This document shows positions 17,290 through 24,845 of a DNA stretch of 64,000 bases, in pieces (within the stretch, counting starts at the first letter, position 1; each line of letters starts with the position of its first letter). The stretch lies in assembly GCF_031010175.1 (NCBI RefSeq), contig NZ_JAUAMB010000007.1, positions 62,001 through 126,000 on the forward strand. The letters run 5' to 3'. Position numbers and translations under genes: made by a program. The notes below the pieces were generated by a model, which was not told the DNA's origin, ran no database searches, and saw nothing but the letters and a program-made list of their open reading frames with translations. The DNA comes from Halomonas sp. SpR1 (GTDB taxonomy: Bacteria > Pseudomonadota > Gammaproteobacteria > Pseudomonadales > Halomonadaceae).

Positions 17290-18233
17290 GCCATCCCATC
17301 AAGTATCGCATCACGCGCAGACAAAGCCTTAAGCTCATGGGTGCCACGCTAGCCGCCATGATGCTGCCAAGTGTACCGTTGCTCGCCAACACCGGCGGGA
17401 TCCACCGAAAGACCTTTGCGGGGAGTGACAAAAAGCTGCCCGTGATTGGTATGGGTACCTGGCGTACGTTCAACGTTGGCAGCGACCCGAAGTTGCTCAA
17501 TGCCCGCACCGAGGTGGTTAAAGCATTTTTCGAGCTTGGCGGCGGCCTGATCGACTCTTCGCCCATGTATGGCTCGGCGCCGGATGTGATGGGCTATGCC
17601 TTGCAAGAGCTCGGCACGCCCGAAAGCCTGTTTTCCGCCGAGAAGGTCTGGAGCCCCGCCGGGGGCGCAGCCCGTGAGCAGGTGGCAGAGCTGAAAGAGC
17701 GCTGGAAGGTTGAGCACTTCGACCTGGTGCAGGTACATAACCTGACCGACTGGCGCGAGCACCTGGCCGCGCTGCAGGAAATGAAAGCCGAAGGAATCAT
17801 CCGCCATGTGGGCATTACCACCTCACACGGGCGCCGCCACAGCGAGATCGAGCAGATCATGACGTCTGAGGACATCGACTTCGTTCAGCTCACCTACAAC
17901 ATCACCCACCGCGAAGCGGAAAACCGGCTACTGCCCCTGGCAGATGAACGGGGCATCGGCGTGATCGCCAATCGGCCTTACGATGGCGGCAGCCTGATCA
18001 AGAACCTCAAGCGCCGCAACGCGCCATTGCCCGAGTGGGCAAACGCGGAATGCGGCTGCGATACCTGGGCGGACTTTCTGCTGAAGTTTATCGTCAGCCA
18101 CCCGGCCATCACCTGCGCGGTACCCGCCACTACCCAGGTCGAGCACATGCGCGAAAACATGCGCGCCGGCCACACCCCCATGCCCTCGCCCGACGCCCGG
18201 CAGCGGATGGCCGACTATATCGAGTCGCTATGA
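17286..18233 (+). CDS. Aldo/keto reductase with Tat signal, probably periplasmic
   Basis: The 315-residue protein starts with a twin-arginine signal, 'ITRRQSLKLMGATLAAMML', followed by an Ala-rich h-region and a probable cleavage near residue 34. The mature part is an aldo/keto reductase-like barrel: 'PVIGMGTWRTF', 'LIDSSPMYGSA' with the Tyr of the active site, 'EKVW' and 'LVQVHNLTDW', where Asn replaces the usual 'H-W' arrangement only in part. Periplasmic members are rare but known, usually tied to a membrane redox partner. The start overlaps the preceding gene by four bases and its stop overlaps the next gene by four. NAD(P)H would have to be loaded before Tat export. Confidence 0.85.
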   Translation: MSHPIKYRITRRQSLKLMGATLAAMMLPSVPLLANTGGIHRKTFAGSDKKLPVIGMGTWRTFNVGSDPKLLNARTEVVKAFFELGGGLIDSSPMYGSAPDVMGYALQELGTPESLFSAEKVWSPAGGAAREQVAELKERWKVEHFDLVQVHNLTDWREHLAALQEMKAEGIIRHVGITTSHGRRHSEIEQIMTSEDIDFVQLTYNITHREAENRLLPLADERGIGVIANRPYDGGSLIKNLKRRNAPLPEWANAECGCDTWADFLLKFIVSHPAITCAVPATTQVEHMRENMRAGHTPMPSPDARQRMADYIESL

Positions 18234-18892
18234 ACGCGTGGACAAGCTACCAGCTGCAGGACTTTATTCCCTTCACGGCGGAGGTTTACTTCCGCCTGCT
18301 GGAGCGCATGGGCGAAACCTTCTGGCCGCTGCATCTGCTGACCCTCGCCCTTGGCGCCGCGACCCTTGCGCTGGCACTAAGACACAGCACGCGACTCGCC
18401 TGCCTGCTGCCCTCGCCGGTCTGGGCCTTTGTCGCCGTCACATTTTTCTTTCAGCGATATGCAGAACTCAACTGGGCCGGGGGCTATGTTGGCTACGCTT
18501 TCATCTGCCAGGCCGTACTGCTGGTAGTGATGACGCTAACGGGATGGGGAATAGATAAAAGACCGAGCCATACAAGCCCACCCGTCGTCATAGGCATGAC
18601 CATCACCCTCTTCGGTCTGATAGTAATGCCGCTGATGGCGCCGATGAGCGGCGGTTCCTGGTACCAGGCGGAGGTGTTCGGCATACACGCCGACCCCACG
18701 GCGGTTACCACGCTGGGGCTAGTGCTTATTATGCTTCGTGGGCTCGCGCTCTGGATCGCCGCCATCATCCCAGCGCTCTGGCTAGTGGTTTCAGGGCTGA
18801 CACTGCAGGCGCTTGATTCGACGGGCGGCGCCGTGTTGTTCGCCGTATTGGCGATTGCGCTGGTTGGGTTGGTTTGGGGATCCAAGCGATAG
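18230..18892 (+). CDS. DUF6064-like multi-pass membrane protein
   Basis: The 220-residue protein opens with 'IPFTAEVYFRLLERMGETFWPLHLLTLALG' in pieces that match DUF6064 proteins (an N-terminal 'PF-ETYFRL-E-YN--WP' signature and six membrane segments). It contains 'YIFFQ'-like 'VTFFFQRYAELNWAGGYVG' in the middle. The function of the family is unknown. It is the last gene of the aldo/keto reductase operon and overlaps the Tat-signal reductase by ATGA. Its C-terminal coding part reappears at 32177-32275, fused to a piece of the first reductase gene. Confidence 0.78.
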   Translation: MNAWTSYQLQDFIPFTAEVYFRLLERMGETFWPLHLLTLALGAATLALALRHSTRLACLLPSPVWAFVAVTFFFQRYAELNWAGGYVGYAFICQAVLLVVMTLTGWGIDKRPSHTSPPVVIGMTITLFGLIVMPLMAPMSGGSWYQAEVFGIHADPTAVTTLGLVLIMLRGLALWIAAIIPALWLVVSGLTLQALDSTGGAVLFAVLAIALVGLVWGSKR

Positions 18893-18960
18893 CGACGCAG
18901 CACTGGTGCCGTTGACGCGCAGGCAAATCGGCTGCGTGCCGCGCTCAGCCTGACTCTTCG

Positions 18961-19095
18961 CTATGTTCCAACGGAAGATAATCGCACATACTCCGGCACC
19001 CTTTCCTTAAGCAACTTGATGAGTTCGGGCTGCATGAGTTCGTAGTGATCGGGAATACCCAGGCAGACTAGCCACTTTCCCTTTAGTAGCTCCCC
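18961..19095 (-). pseudogene. Fragment of a low-molecular-weight phosphatase-like gene, C-terminal 44 codons
   Basis: Reading the minus strand from 19095 gives 'GELLKGKWLVCLGIPDHYE' followed by 25 residues to a TAG at 18961-18963. These match the end of the intact LMW-phosphatase-like protein encoded at 21752-22090 with only a few substitutions. Upstream of 19095 the match stops abruptly; the catalytic P-loop is absent. This is therefore a truncated paralogue, not a gene. Confidence 0.85.
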
Positions 19096-19177
19096 CCACG
19101 CCCCGCAGTGCATTCTTGAAGTGTTTAAAGGCGGATGTGTGAGGTCGCGTCCATCCTTTTCGAAATCCCAAGGCGAT

Positions 19178-19203
19178 AATCAATGGGGTCAGAGTCATTG
19201 ATT
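19178..19203. repeat. REP-like palindrome, copy 1
   Basis: AATCAATG (19178-19185), a 10-base loop GGGTCAGAGT, and CATTGATT (19196-19203) form a perfect 8-bp-arm palindrome. The same element, one loop base different, occurs at 20197-20220. Such a palindrome with this conserved loop resembles the recognition repeats left around REP-associated (Y1/RAYT) transposases; no such transposase is in this window. Confidence 0.7.
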
Positions 19204-19267
19204 TCGCTGATTAGTGCCTGCCCAGAAAGCTTGAGCCGTCCCAAACGGTTACCGTAGTGCAGTCGTT

Positions 19268-20236
19268 CTATCCGAGCTTCGATCGCGCCCAGCCCGTCGC
19301 CGGTGCCCGCTCGATAAACCGCTGCGCTATCAACTGGTGCGCTTCCGAACCGGGGTGCAACGCATCCGGCAGCGGCCAGCGCTGATAATCGTCCGAACTA
19401 TAAAGCTCGCAACCGTCGAGATAGAACAGATGTTTGTCAGTGCTCATCCGCCGGTGAATCAACCCGGCCAACTGAGCACGGATCGATTGCAAGGTCAGCT
19501 TGCCGGTCGCGCTGTCCTCATCGTTACCCGTCGCCTGAAAGCGAATCTGACCCTGCGCCAGCGCCTGGACATCGAACGCGCCCGGCTCCGGGGTGGTTTC
19601 GTGAATCGGGCAATACAGCGGTGATATCACCAACAGCGGCGTATCCGGTTGCCGGTCACGGATCACGTCCAGGAACCCCAGCACCGCAGGCCCAAAGGCA
19701 CGCGCCCGTATCACATCGCTGTTTACCAGGTTTATACCCAGCTTCAAACTGATCAGGTCAGCTTCGCTCTGGGCAATTACCCGAGCGATAAAGGGATCCA
19801 GCAAAGCACTGCCGCTGAAACCGAGATTGACCAGATCAAGCCCGGTCTGCATCGCCACTTGCGCCGTCCAGGTGCCTGCGGCATTGGAGCCCTGACTGAT
19901 GGAGCTGCCGTAATGCACCCAGGTGGGTTGGTCAGATTCGGCATCGGTCAGCAATTCAGCATCGCTGCGCAGGTCGAACAGTTCAACGGTTTCGTTGTAA
20001 GGCAGCCAGATCTCGACCTTCTTGTCGCCCTCTGGCAAATCATCAAAACGCACTATGCTGATGCCACCGCCTTGCTGATGAGTCTTGCCGCTGTGTAGAT
20101 CAAAACTGATTTCCGTGGCGCTCTTGGGTATCGCCAGGGAATAGCATTGCCCGTCGACACACAACTCAAACTGCCCCTCGGGCCGGAGCGGCCAGAAATC
20201 AATGGAGTCAGAGTCATTGAGCGCTTTACCTGCCAA
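19268..20236 (-). CDS. SGNH/GDSL hydrolase, 5' end replaced by a REP-like repeat
   Basis: This 322-residue frame encodes an SGNH hydrolase: the block I motif with catalytic Ser in 'WVHYGSSISQGSNAAG', the Gly block in 'LVNLGFSGSALLDPF', the Asn block in 'LKLGINLVNSDV', and the C-terminal catalytic 'DALHPGSEAH'. A beta-rich domain precedes the catalytic part. The first residues, 'NDSDSIDF', are encoded by the REP-like palindrome at 20197-20220, so the original 5' end is missing and the present ATG at 20236 is accidental or newly recruited. It is probably an esterase or carbohydrate deacetylase if still expressed, but it may be a pseudogene. Confidence 0.7.
   Translation of the reverse strand: MAGKALNDSDSIDFWPLRPEGQFELCVDGQCYSLAIPKSATEISFDLHSGKTHQQGGGISIVRFDDLPEGDKKVEIWLPYNETVELFDLRSDAELLTDAESDQPTWVHYGSSISQGSNAAGTWTAQVAMQTGLDLVNLGFSGSALLDPFIARVIAQSEADLISLKLGINLVNSDVIRARAFGPAVLGFLDVIRDRQPDTPLLVISPLYCPIHETTPEPGAFDVQALAQGQIRFQATGNDEDSATGKLTLQSIRAQLAGLIHRRMSTDKHLFYLDGCELYSSDDYQRWPLPDALHPGSEAHQLIAQRFIERAPATGWARSKLG
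20197..20220. repeat. REP-like palindrome, copy 2, inside the hydrolase start
   Basis: AATCAATG, loop GAGTCAGAGT, CATTGA: the same orientation and loop as copy 1 with one base changed and a shortened right arm. The two copies flank the SGNH hydrolase gene as direct repeats 1 kb apart, and this copy supplies codons 7-14 of its open frame. Confidence 0.7.
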
Positions 20237-20337
20237 ACGGTAGCCCGCCTACTGACTCATAAAACTGAATAGCCGATTCATTCCAGTCAAGTACGTTCCA
20301 CTCGAAACGACCACAATCTTTCAACTTGGCATCTTCG

Positions 20338-20724
20338 TTAATTACTGCCGCCATCTCCCCCACCGCCCGAACAATCGATGCTAGACGCATCACCTCCAAA
20401 ACTCGCTGACGCTGTTATCACGCTTGAACAGTTGAACTCAGTGCTACCCGAAAAGTAGACACCGCCGATCTCTTCACGCAGCTCTTCATAGCTGAAATTT
20501 TCATGTATTTCGCTCTGATAAACGACAAATTCAGGACGATTGGCATACATCGCCAGCGCGTAGTGTTGATGCTGGCTATTTAGCCCCGCGCGCTCAATAC
20601 TCCGCCTTACCTGCAGCTGCGTGTAATATTCCTGGCGTCCATAATCGTTGACCAAAACGTTAGGCAGTTTCTCTATGTAGCCTTTAATGGCACGCTTCTT
20701 CTTGAAGTTATCGAATAGTCCCAC
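20338..20724 (-). CDS. Small hypothetical protein (DUF6559-like)
   Basis: The 128-residue protein starts 'MGLFDNFKKKRAIKGYIEKLP', followed by 'YYTQLQVRRSIERAGL', and ends in a Ser/Gly-rich tail 'DCSGGGGDGGSN'. The N-terminal two thirds look like the DUF6559 family, whose role is unknown. It is soluble and has no signal peptide. The gene reads in the same direction as the accessory genes around it, and the downstream neighbour is the damaged SGNH hydrolase. Nothing in the context suggests a function. Confidence 0.65.
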   Translation of the reverse strand: MGLFDNFKKKRAIKGYIEKLPNVLVNDYGRQEYYTQLQVRRSIERAGLNSQHQHYALAMYANRPEFVVYQSEIHENFSYEELREEIGGVYFSGSTEFNCSSVITASASFGGDASSIDCSGGGGDGGSN

Positions 20725-20765
20725 CCTTAACCTCCGTTCTTTAATAAATACCAGGGAACCTCTGG

Positions 20766-20903
20766 TTAATTATTACGCTTAGCCATACGGCGATAAGAAT
20801 CGGTTAGTGCACGAGTCCAATCAAAGAACTCATTGACAATCCATAAACTCGCACGCGAATCCGATTCTTCTTTGTAGATTGTGGCCTTGCGTGGCCTGCG
20901 CAC
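20766..20903 (-). pseudogene. 45-codon gene tail of unknown family
   Basis: The minus-strand frame from a GTG at 20903 to TAA at 20766-20768 encodes 'ATIYKEESDSRASLWIVNEF' followed by 'FDWTRALTDSYRRMAKRNN'. The composition is that of real protein with an amphipathic helical C-terminus, but a stop codon lies four codons upstream of the GTG and no ribosome-binding site is visible. I read it as the 3' end of a lost gene. I do not recognise the family. Confidence 0.35.
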
Positions 20904-20997
20904 GCCGACTGTTCAGAAAAAGCCTAGGCATTAGTCTGACTCTATAGGCAGCTGTTTTTAAACTTCCCCTGTGAGCTCGTTAAGACGCTCTGTTTAC

Positions 20998-21591
20998 TCA
21001 TGGCCCAAGCAAACCCTGTGACACCGCAAAGAGTGCGAAGAGAGGAATTGCCACGACCGTTGCGGCCGCATCAAATGTAATGGCAACAGGCGTTGCGATA
21101 ACACGCCCGGCTGTATCGATGGGGCCCCTGGGCATGCTCATACTGACTTGATACTCGTTTTCTAGCTTTTCAAGCGGCAAACTTCCTTCAATGGTATATC
21201 GCTCACCCCTAATCTCGCGTATCAACAGGAAGTTATTCGTGACAGGATTTTTCGTAAAGCCCAATGCGGTTAATTGACTGACAAGCTCGGCTGAAGGGTT
21301 CTGTTCATGCAATGTGAGCTTAATGCTGCCGGTCACCACATTGGCGCTAGAGAGCGAGAAGCCGCTAAATTCGGGAAGAAACTCAACTTCTCGGCTAAGC
21401 ATCAGCGCCTGGCCAAGTTGCTGCTGAGAGGGAAATAAAAACGCTTCACGCCGCGTGGTGACCACTAAATCGTTCGTTTCTTTATTAACGTAGAAGCCAT
21501 CAACGGCCATCACTCTCTCAGGCTTGGGCTCCCACAGCTTTGTGGTGCAGCCTGCTAAAAAAATACATAGAACAATCAATATTCGATACAT
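20998..21591 (-). CDS. Hypothetical lipoprotein
   Basis: The 197-residue protein begins 'MYRILIVLCIFLAGC', a lipoprotein signal with lipobox LAGC and Thr-Thr at +2/+3, predicting outer-membrane localisation. The mature part is mostly beta and turn, with 'GFYVNKETNDLVVTTRREAF' in the middle, and ends in a hydrophobic stretch of about 25 residues that could be a membrane helix. The ATG at 21591 follows GGGAGG and was preferred to the start at 21624. I do not recognise the family. It lies in a run of small minus-strand accessory genes. Confidence 0.7.
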   Translation of the reverse strand: MYRILIVLCIFLAGCTTKLWEPKPERVMAVDGFYVNKETNDLVVTTRREAFLFPSQQQLGQALMLSREVEFLPEFSGFSLSSANVVTGSIKLTLHEQNPSAELVSQLTALGFTKNPVTNNFLLIREIRGERYTIEGSLPLEKLENEYQVSMSMPRGPIDTAGRVIATPVAITFDAAATVVAIPLFALFAVSQGLLGP

Positions 21592-21751
21592 GCTTCCCTC
21601 CCGGTTATGGCTCTGGTTAATCAAGTAAACTTTACCTTACCATAGCATTAAAAAACCAGGATTTTTATAAGTATAATTTCATATAAACCTGAAGTGAACG
21701 GTGTGCGACTCGTCGGCGCTACTATCAATCCTAAGGCGCACCGGCTCCTGG

Positions 21752-22090
21752 CTATGTCTCGACTGCCGACAACCGCACATACTCTGGAACCCTTTCTTTG
21801 AGCAAGGTGATCAGTTCAGGCTGCATCAACTCGTAGTGGTCGGGAATATCCAGGCAGACTAGTCTCTTCCCCTTGAGTAACTCCCCGTACGTCTTGGCGA
21901 CTTCATCCCGGTGGCTCTTTTCCATCGCCAGGACGATATCAGCCCACTCAATTAAGCGCCAAGAAACGGGCGTTTTAGCACTCGAACTTGTTCCAGCTCC
22001 GATTGCTTGAATACTGGGGTAAGCTGAAAAGACACGTTCAGCCGTCGGGCTCCGTAGCCTATTTTCGCTGCAAATAAACAGAAGATTCAT
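21752..22090 (-). CDS. Low-molecular-weight protein-tyrosine-phosphatase-like protein
   Basis: The 112-residue protein has the LMW-PTP P-loop near the N-terminus: 'LLFICSENRLRSPTAE', where C7 and R13 fit the CX5R(S/T) signature, and a later 'LVCLDIPDHYELMQPELI' in which the Asp of DIPD could be the general acid. It is shorter than classical LMW-PTPs (about 150 residues), like the small subgroup found in mobile regions. It could dephosphorylate a protein or a small molecule. A 44-codon fragment of a near-identical gene is found at 18961-19095. Confidence 0.8.
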   Translation of the reverse strand: MNLLFICSENRLRSPTAERVFSAYPSIQAIGAGTSSSAKTPVSWRLIEWADIVLAMEKSHRDEVAKTYGELLKGKRLVCLDIPDHYELMQPELITLLKERVPEYVRLSAVET

Positions 22091-22177
22091 AGATTTTCCT
22101 TGGTTTTCAGTGCCTCAGCTTTTAAGCCAACTAAACCATATCCATTTATTTTTTATCAACCACTTCTGCTCGCCGCT

Positions 22178-22678
22178 TTATTTTAACTTAGGCATAAAGT
22201 TCGCAACAGGAGATAGCAACCTCTTTTGATAATCAATATCATGTATAGCCATATACCTCCCCCCCTGACGATAGGAATTTAAAAACACTCTATATTGATC
22301 AGGATAAAAAACGATCCCTACAAACATCGCAAGAGTCGAATAAATGCTGCGCTTACCATTACCCCAGAGCCAATATTGCATCGCTATTTCTTGAGCCACA
22401 TTTGTAGAAAAACCAGTCAAAACATGAAAAACGTCATGATCCTCGCAACGTGGCTGTGGCTCAAATTTGTTTTTCAATAAAAAACTCCCCAGATGAAAAC
22501 CTAAGCTACTTTTAGGATATAAAAACAATTGACTTGCAGAAACATTCCACACTGGCTCACTCTTAAACAAGATATAAAATCGACTAGATAACTTAAACCC
22601 TACTCCTACAAATTGCTCCCTGGCCTTATAAAGAACCCCTTGCAACTCAAATAAAAAAGATAAAAAAACACTTCTCAT
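22178..22678 (-). CDS. Coq4-like protein with HDxxH-x11-E motif
   Basis: The 166-residue protein contains 'HDVFHVLTGF' with H81, D82 and H85 followed, after 11 residues, by E97. This HDxxH-x11-E arrangement is the metal site of Coq4, a protein needed for ubiquinone synthesis in mitochondria and found in some bacteria. An 'EDHD' context and following 'AMQYWLWGNGKRS' agree with that family. It is AT-rich compared with the core chromosome and sits among small accessory genes, away from any ubi gene, so its role may be in a separate pathway. A weak hydrophobic N-terminus could mediate membrane association. Confidence 0.72.
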   Translation of the reverse strand: MRSVFLSFLFELQGVLYKAREQFVGVGFKLSSRFYILFKSEPVWNVSASQLFLYPKSSLGFHLGSFLLKNKFEPQPRCEDHDVFHVLTGFSTNVAQEIAMQYWLWGNGKRSIYSTLAMFVGIVFYPDQYRVFLNSYRQGGRYMAIHDIDYQKRLLSPVANFMPKLK

Positions 22679-22688
22679 AGATACGACC

Positions 22689-23072
22689 TTAATTTTTCAT
22701 TTTGACCAATAATTTAATAATAACGAGCAACAACCACACTCCTAAAAAATAAAATATAGAAAATACTGCTCCGGTTATTGGTGCAAATGTTCTGCCTGTA
22801 TCCGCTATCACCCGATGCATTGCTTGTTCTGGTGTTATCTCATTACCCGAGAAAACTCCATCCCCATTGAGATCGAAAGCTGTCATTTCGGCATCAAGCT
22901 TTAATTCAATGAATGTAACGCTACCGAGAATGAACAGATAAACAAGCACTGCCGATATGGCAGATATAGGCACACTTCTTAGCCTTCCAGAATAGAGGTT
23001 ATTATTCATTACACAAACAATTACTGGAGCCAAGAACAATACGATCGAAAAAACAACGATACTCATAGGCAT
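22689..23072 (-). CDS. Small membrane protein with an EF-hand-like loop
   Basis: The 127-residue protein has three to four hydrophobic segments (residues 3-22, 34-52, 96-122). Between the second and third lies 'DLNGDGVFSGNEIT', which fits the DxNxDGxxxxxE pattern of an EF-hand calcium loop. That loop would be exposed on one face of the membrane. I know no named family for this layout. The gene is ten bases upstream of the Coq4-like gene and reads with it, so the two are probably co-transcribed. Confidence 0.65.
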   Translation of the reverse strand: MPMSIVVFSIVLFLAPVIVCVMNNNLYSGRLRSVPISAISAVLVYLFILGSVTFIELKLDAEMTAFDLNGDGVFSGNEITPEQAMHRVIADTGRTFAPITGAVFSIFYFLGVWLLLVIIKLLVKMKN

Positions 23073-23133
23073 AGAACTCAGCTACTTGTTTATAAATCTT
23101 AACATGTTACAACCATTATTAAATCATACTCGC

Positions 23134-23601
23134 TTAACGATCCACTTCATCACAGACCATATCCTTAGATGCCGCTTGGCGTATAACCATCGTACCAGAC
23201 AATTTGTCGTGCCAGCCTTGCTTTCGCTCGTCACAAGCTACCCACAAAAATCCAAGGCCAAATGGAATACCCGAAATGGTGTAGGCAAAATACCTACCGA
23301 TCAATTGTCCGCGACTTGCTGGCTCCCTTGAAGAAGCGTCAACTATTTTACAAGATACAGCCATTTTCCCTGGCGTTGCTTGCTTAGCACACCAGAAAAC
23401 GATTACACCAACTGCAGGTAAAATCCACGATATAAAAATATCGGCTGTTATCAGATACAGGCTGTTCTGACTAACATTAGTAGTACCACTATAAAGGACA
23501 GCTAACAGAGGATAAGTTATTAGCATTAATAAAATAGCATCAATAATGGATGCACCGACACGAGCCCAAAACCCCACATACTCAAAACTCTCTTGTTTCA
23601 C
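23134..23601 (-). CDS. RDD-family membrane protein
   Basis: The 155-residue protein has the RDD features: 'YVGFWARVGASIIDAILLML' with Arg and Asp at the first helix, 'CAKQATPGKMAVSCKIVDA' and a final 'DERKQGWHDKLSGTMVIRQ'. RDD proteins are small inner-membrane proteins of mostly unknown role; one in Halobacillus acts as a Na+/H+ antiporter. The gene is first in a minus-strand run with the EF-hand-like and Coq4-like genes, and the 230 AT-rich bases upstream probably hold its promoter. Confidence 0.85.
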   Translation of the reverse strand: MKQESFEYVGFWARVGASIIDAILLMLITYPLLAVLYSGTTNVSQNSLYLITADIFISWILPAVGVIVFWCAKQATPGKMAVSCKIVDASSREPASRGQLIGRYFAYTISGIPFGLGFLWVACDERKQGWHDKLSGTMVIRQAASKDMVCDEVDR

Positions 23602-23831
23602 CTTTCACTCCTCCCTTAAAACAATCGACAGCTCATCTTCTTGACGAAGCACCTCTAATACATTAGCTATATTTTATACAAAACACACATTAAATCAAAG
23701 AAAAATTAGCACCATTATTCCCTTCTTAACTTCTTATATCGAGAACATTGAGTCTGAAGCACCGTTACATACGAACTTGCAGACAACAGCTTATGATAAA
23801 AATCCAACAACGGACTTCCATTGCGATCAAG

Positions 23832-24845
23832 CTAAAGCCTTACTTCAACGATTGGATCGATGCCGGGCTCTAACTGCTCGCCCACCCAAAGGCGATGTAA
23901 TCGGGTTTTGAGAATATCGCCAGGCCCAGAGATGAATTTAGGCTGGCCGAAGTGAGCCATAACTTCGTGCTGGCGCTCTAATGCGCGACGATCCTGCGAG
24001 ACCACTGGGGTCAGGAACAACCGAATGGCCGCCTGTTTAAGCCAGCTTGGCGCCATACCCTTAGGTGTCGAAAAGCGCGCGAAAGGCGTGAAACTGCTTT
24101 CCGTTGCTGGCGTGAAAATGGCGGTGACACATAACGTCAACTTGGTTTCACCTTCCCACCGCGCTTGAACCATAGTGGGCGGATAATAGCGCGAGACACT
24201 GCGCGAGCGATCACGCTCCAAAAAGCGCGACATCAGGCCATAATCGGGCTGGGTTTGCTCAATTGCCATATCGATTCCGTCACCGTAGCTGGTAACAATC
24301 AGCTCCACTGGCAAGCGTCGATCACGGCGACGAATAAAACCATGGTGCAGATGATTGGTGTGGAACGGATCCATAACGTTTTCAAGCGCATCGTAGGCGC
24401 GTCCCGCCCAGGTGCCTTGTTGCCACCAGAAATGATCGAGTTCAGGATTACCGAAGTCAGGAGGTAACGCTGGCTCGGCGGGTGCCGCGTCAGAAAGTGC
24501 CACAAAGACTCCCCCGTGCCGCTCGACCACGCGCAGTGCATCGGCCTTGAGCCGTTGATCATGGGTCGTATCGACCAGACAACCGGGCACTTCGGTGCAG
24601 GTTCCATCGCTTGCGAAGCGCCAGCCGTGGTATGGGCACTCCAGCGCTCCTTTATGCACACGCCCTTCGGAAAGCGGGTAATTGCGGTGCGGGCAGCGAT
24701 CGACCAAGGCACCCATCCCCTCTTCGCTGCGAAAGAGCGCAATCGGTGTACCGCAACACATGACTTTTTGCGCCTTGCCACGTTTCAGGTCTTTCGATAA
24801 GGCAACCAAGTGCCAGGCATCACGGACTGACTGGGGAAATGTCAT
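23832..24845 (-). CDS. Rieske non-haem iron oxygenase, last gene of a six-gene cluster
   Basis: The 337-residue protein has a Rieske [2Fe-2S] domain with C51-P-H53 and C70-PY-H73 ('CPHRNYPLSEG', 'CPYHGWRF'), then a catalytic domain whose mononuclear iron site is D159xxH162xxxxH167 in 'NVMDPFHTNHLHHGF'. This architecture matches the alpha-subunit-only oxygenases of the pheophorbide/choline/vanillate group, which hydroxylate or demethylate with electrons from a separate reductase. No ferredoxin or reductase is encoded nearby. Its ATG overlaps the stop of the ATP-grasp gene by one base (TAATG), so it is part of the operon and probably tailors the product. Confidence 0.88.
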   Translation of the reverse strand: MTFPQSVRDAWHLVALSKDLKRGKAQKVMCCGTPIALFRSEEGMGALVDRCPHRNYPLSEGRVHKGALECPYHGWRFASDGTCTEVPGCLVDTTHDQRLKADALRVVERHGGVFVALSDAAPAEPALPPDFGNPELDHFWWQQGTWAGRAYDALENVMDPFHTNHLHHGFIRRRDRRLPVELIVTSYGDGIDMAIEQTQPDYGLMSRFLERDRSRSVSRYYPPTMVQARWEGETKLTLCVTAIFTPATESSFTPFARFSTPKGMAPSWLKQAAIRLFLTPVVSQDRRALERQHEVMAHFGQPKFISGPGDILKTRLHRLWVGEQLEPGIDPIVEVRL

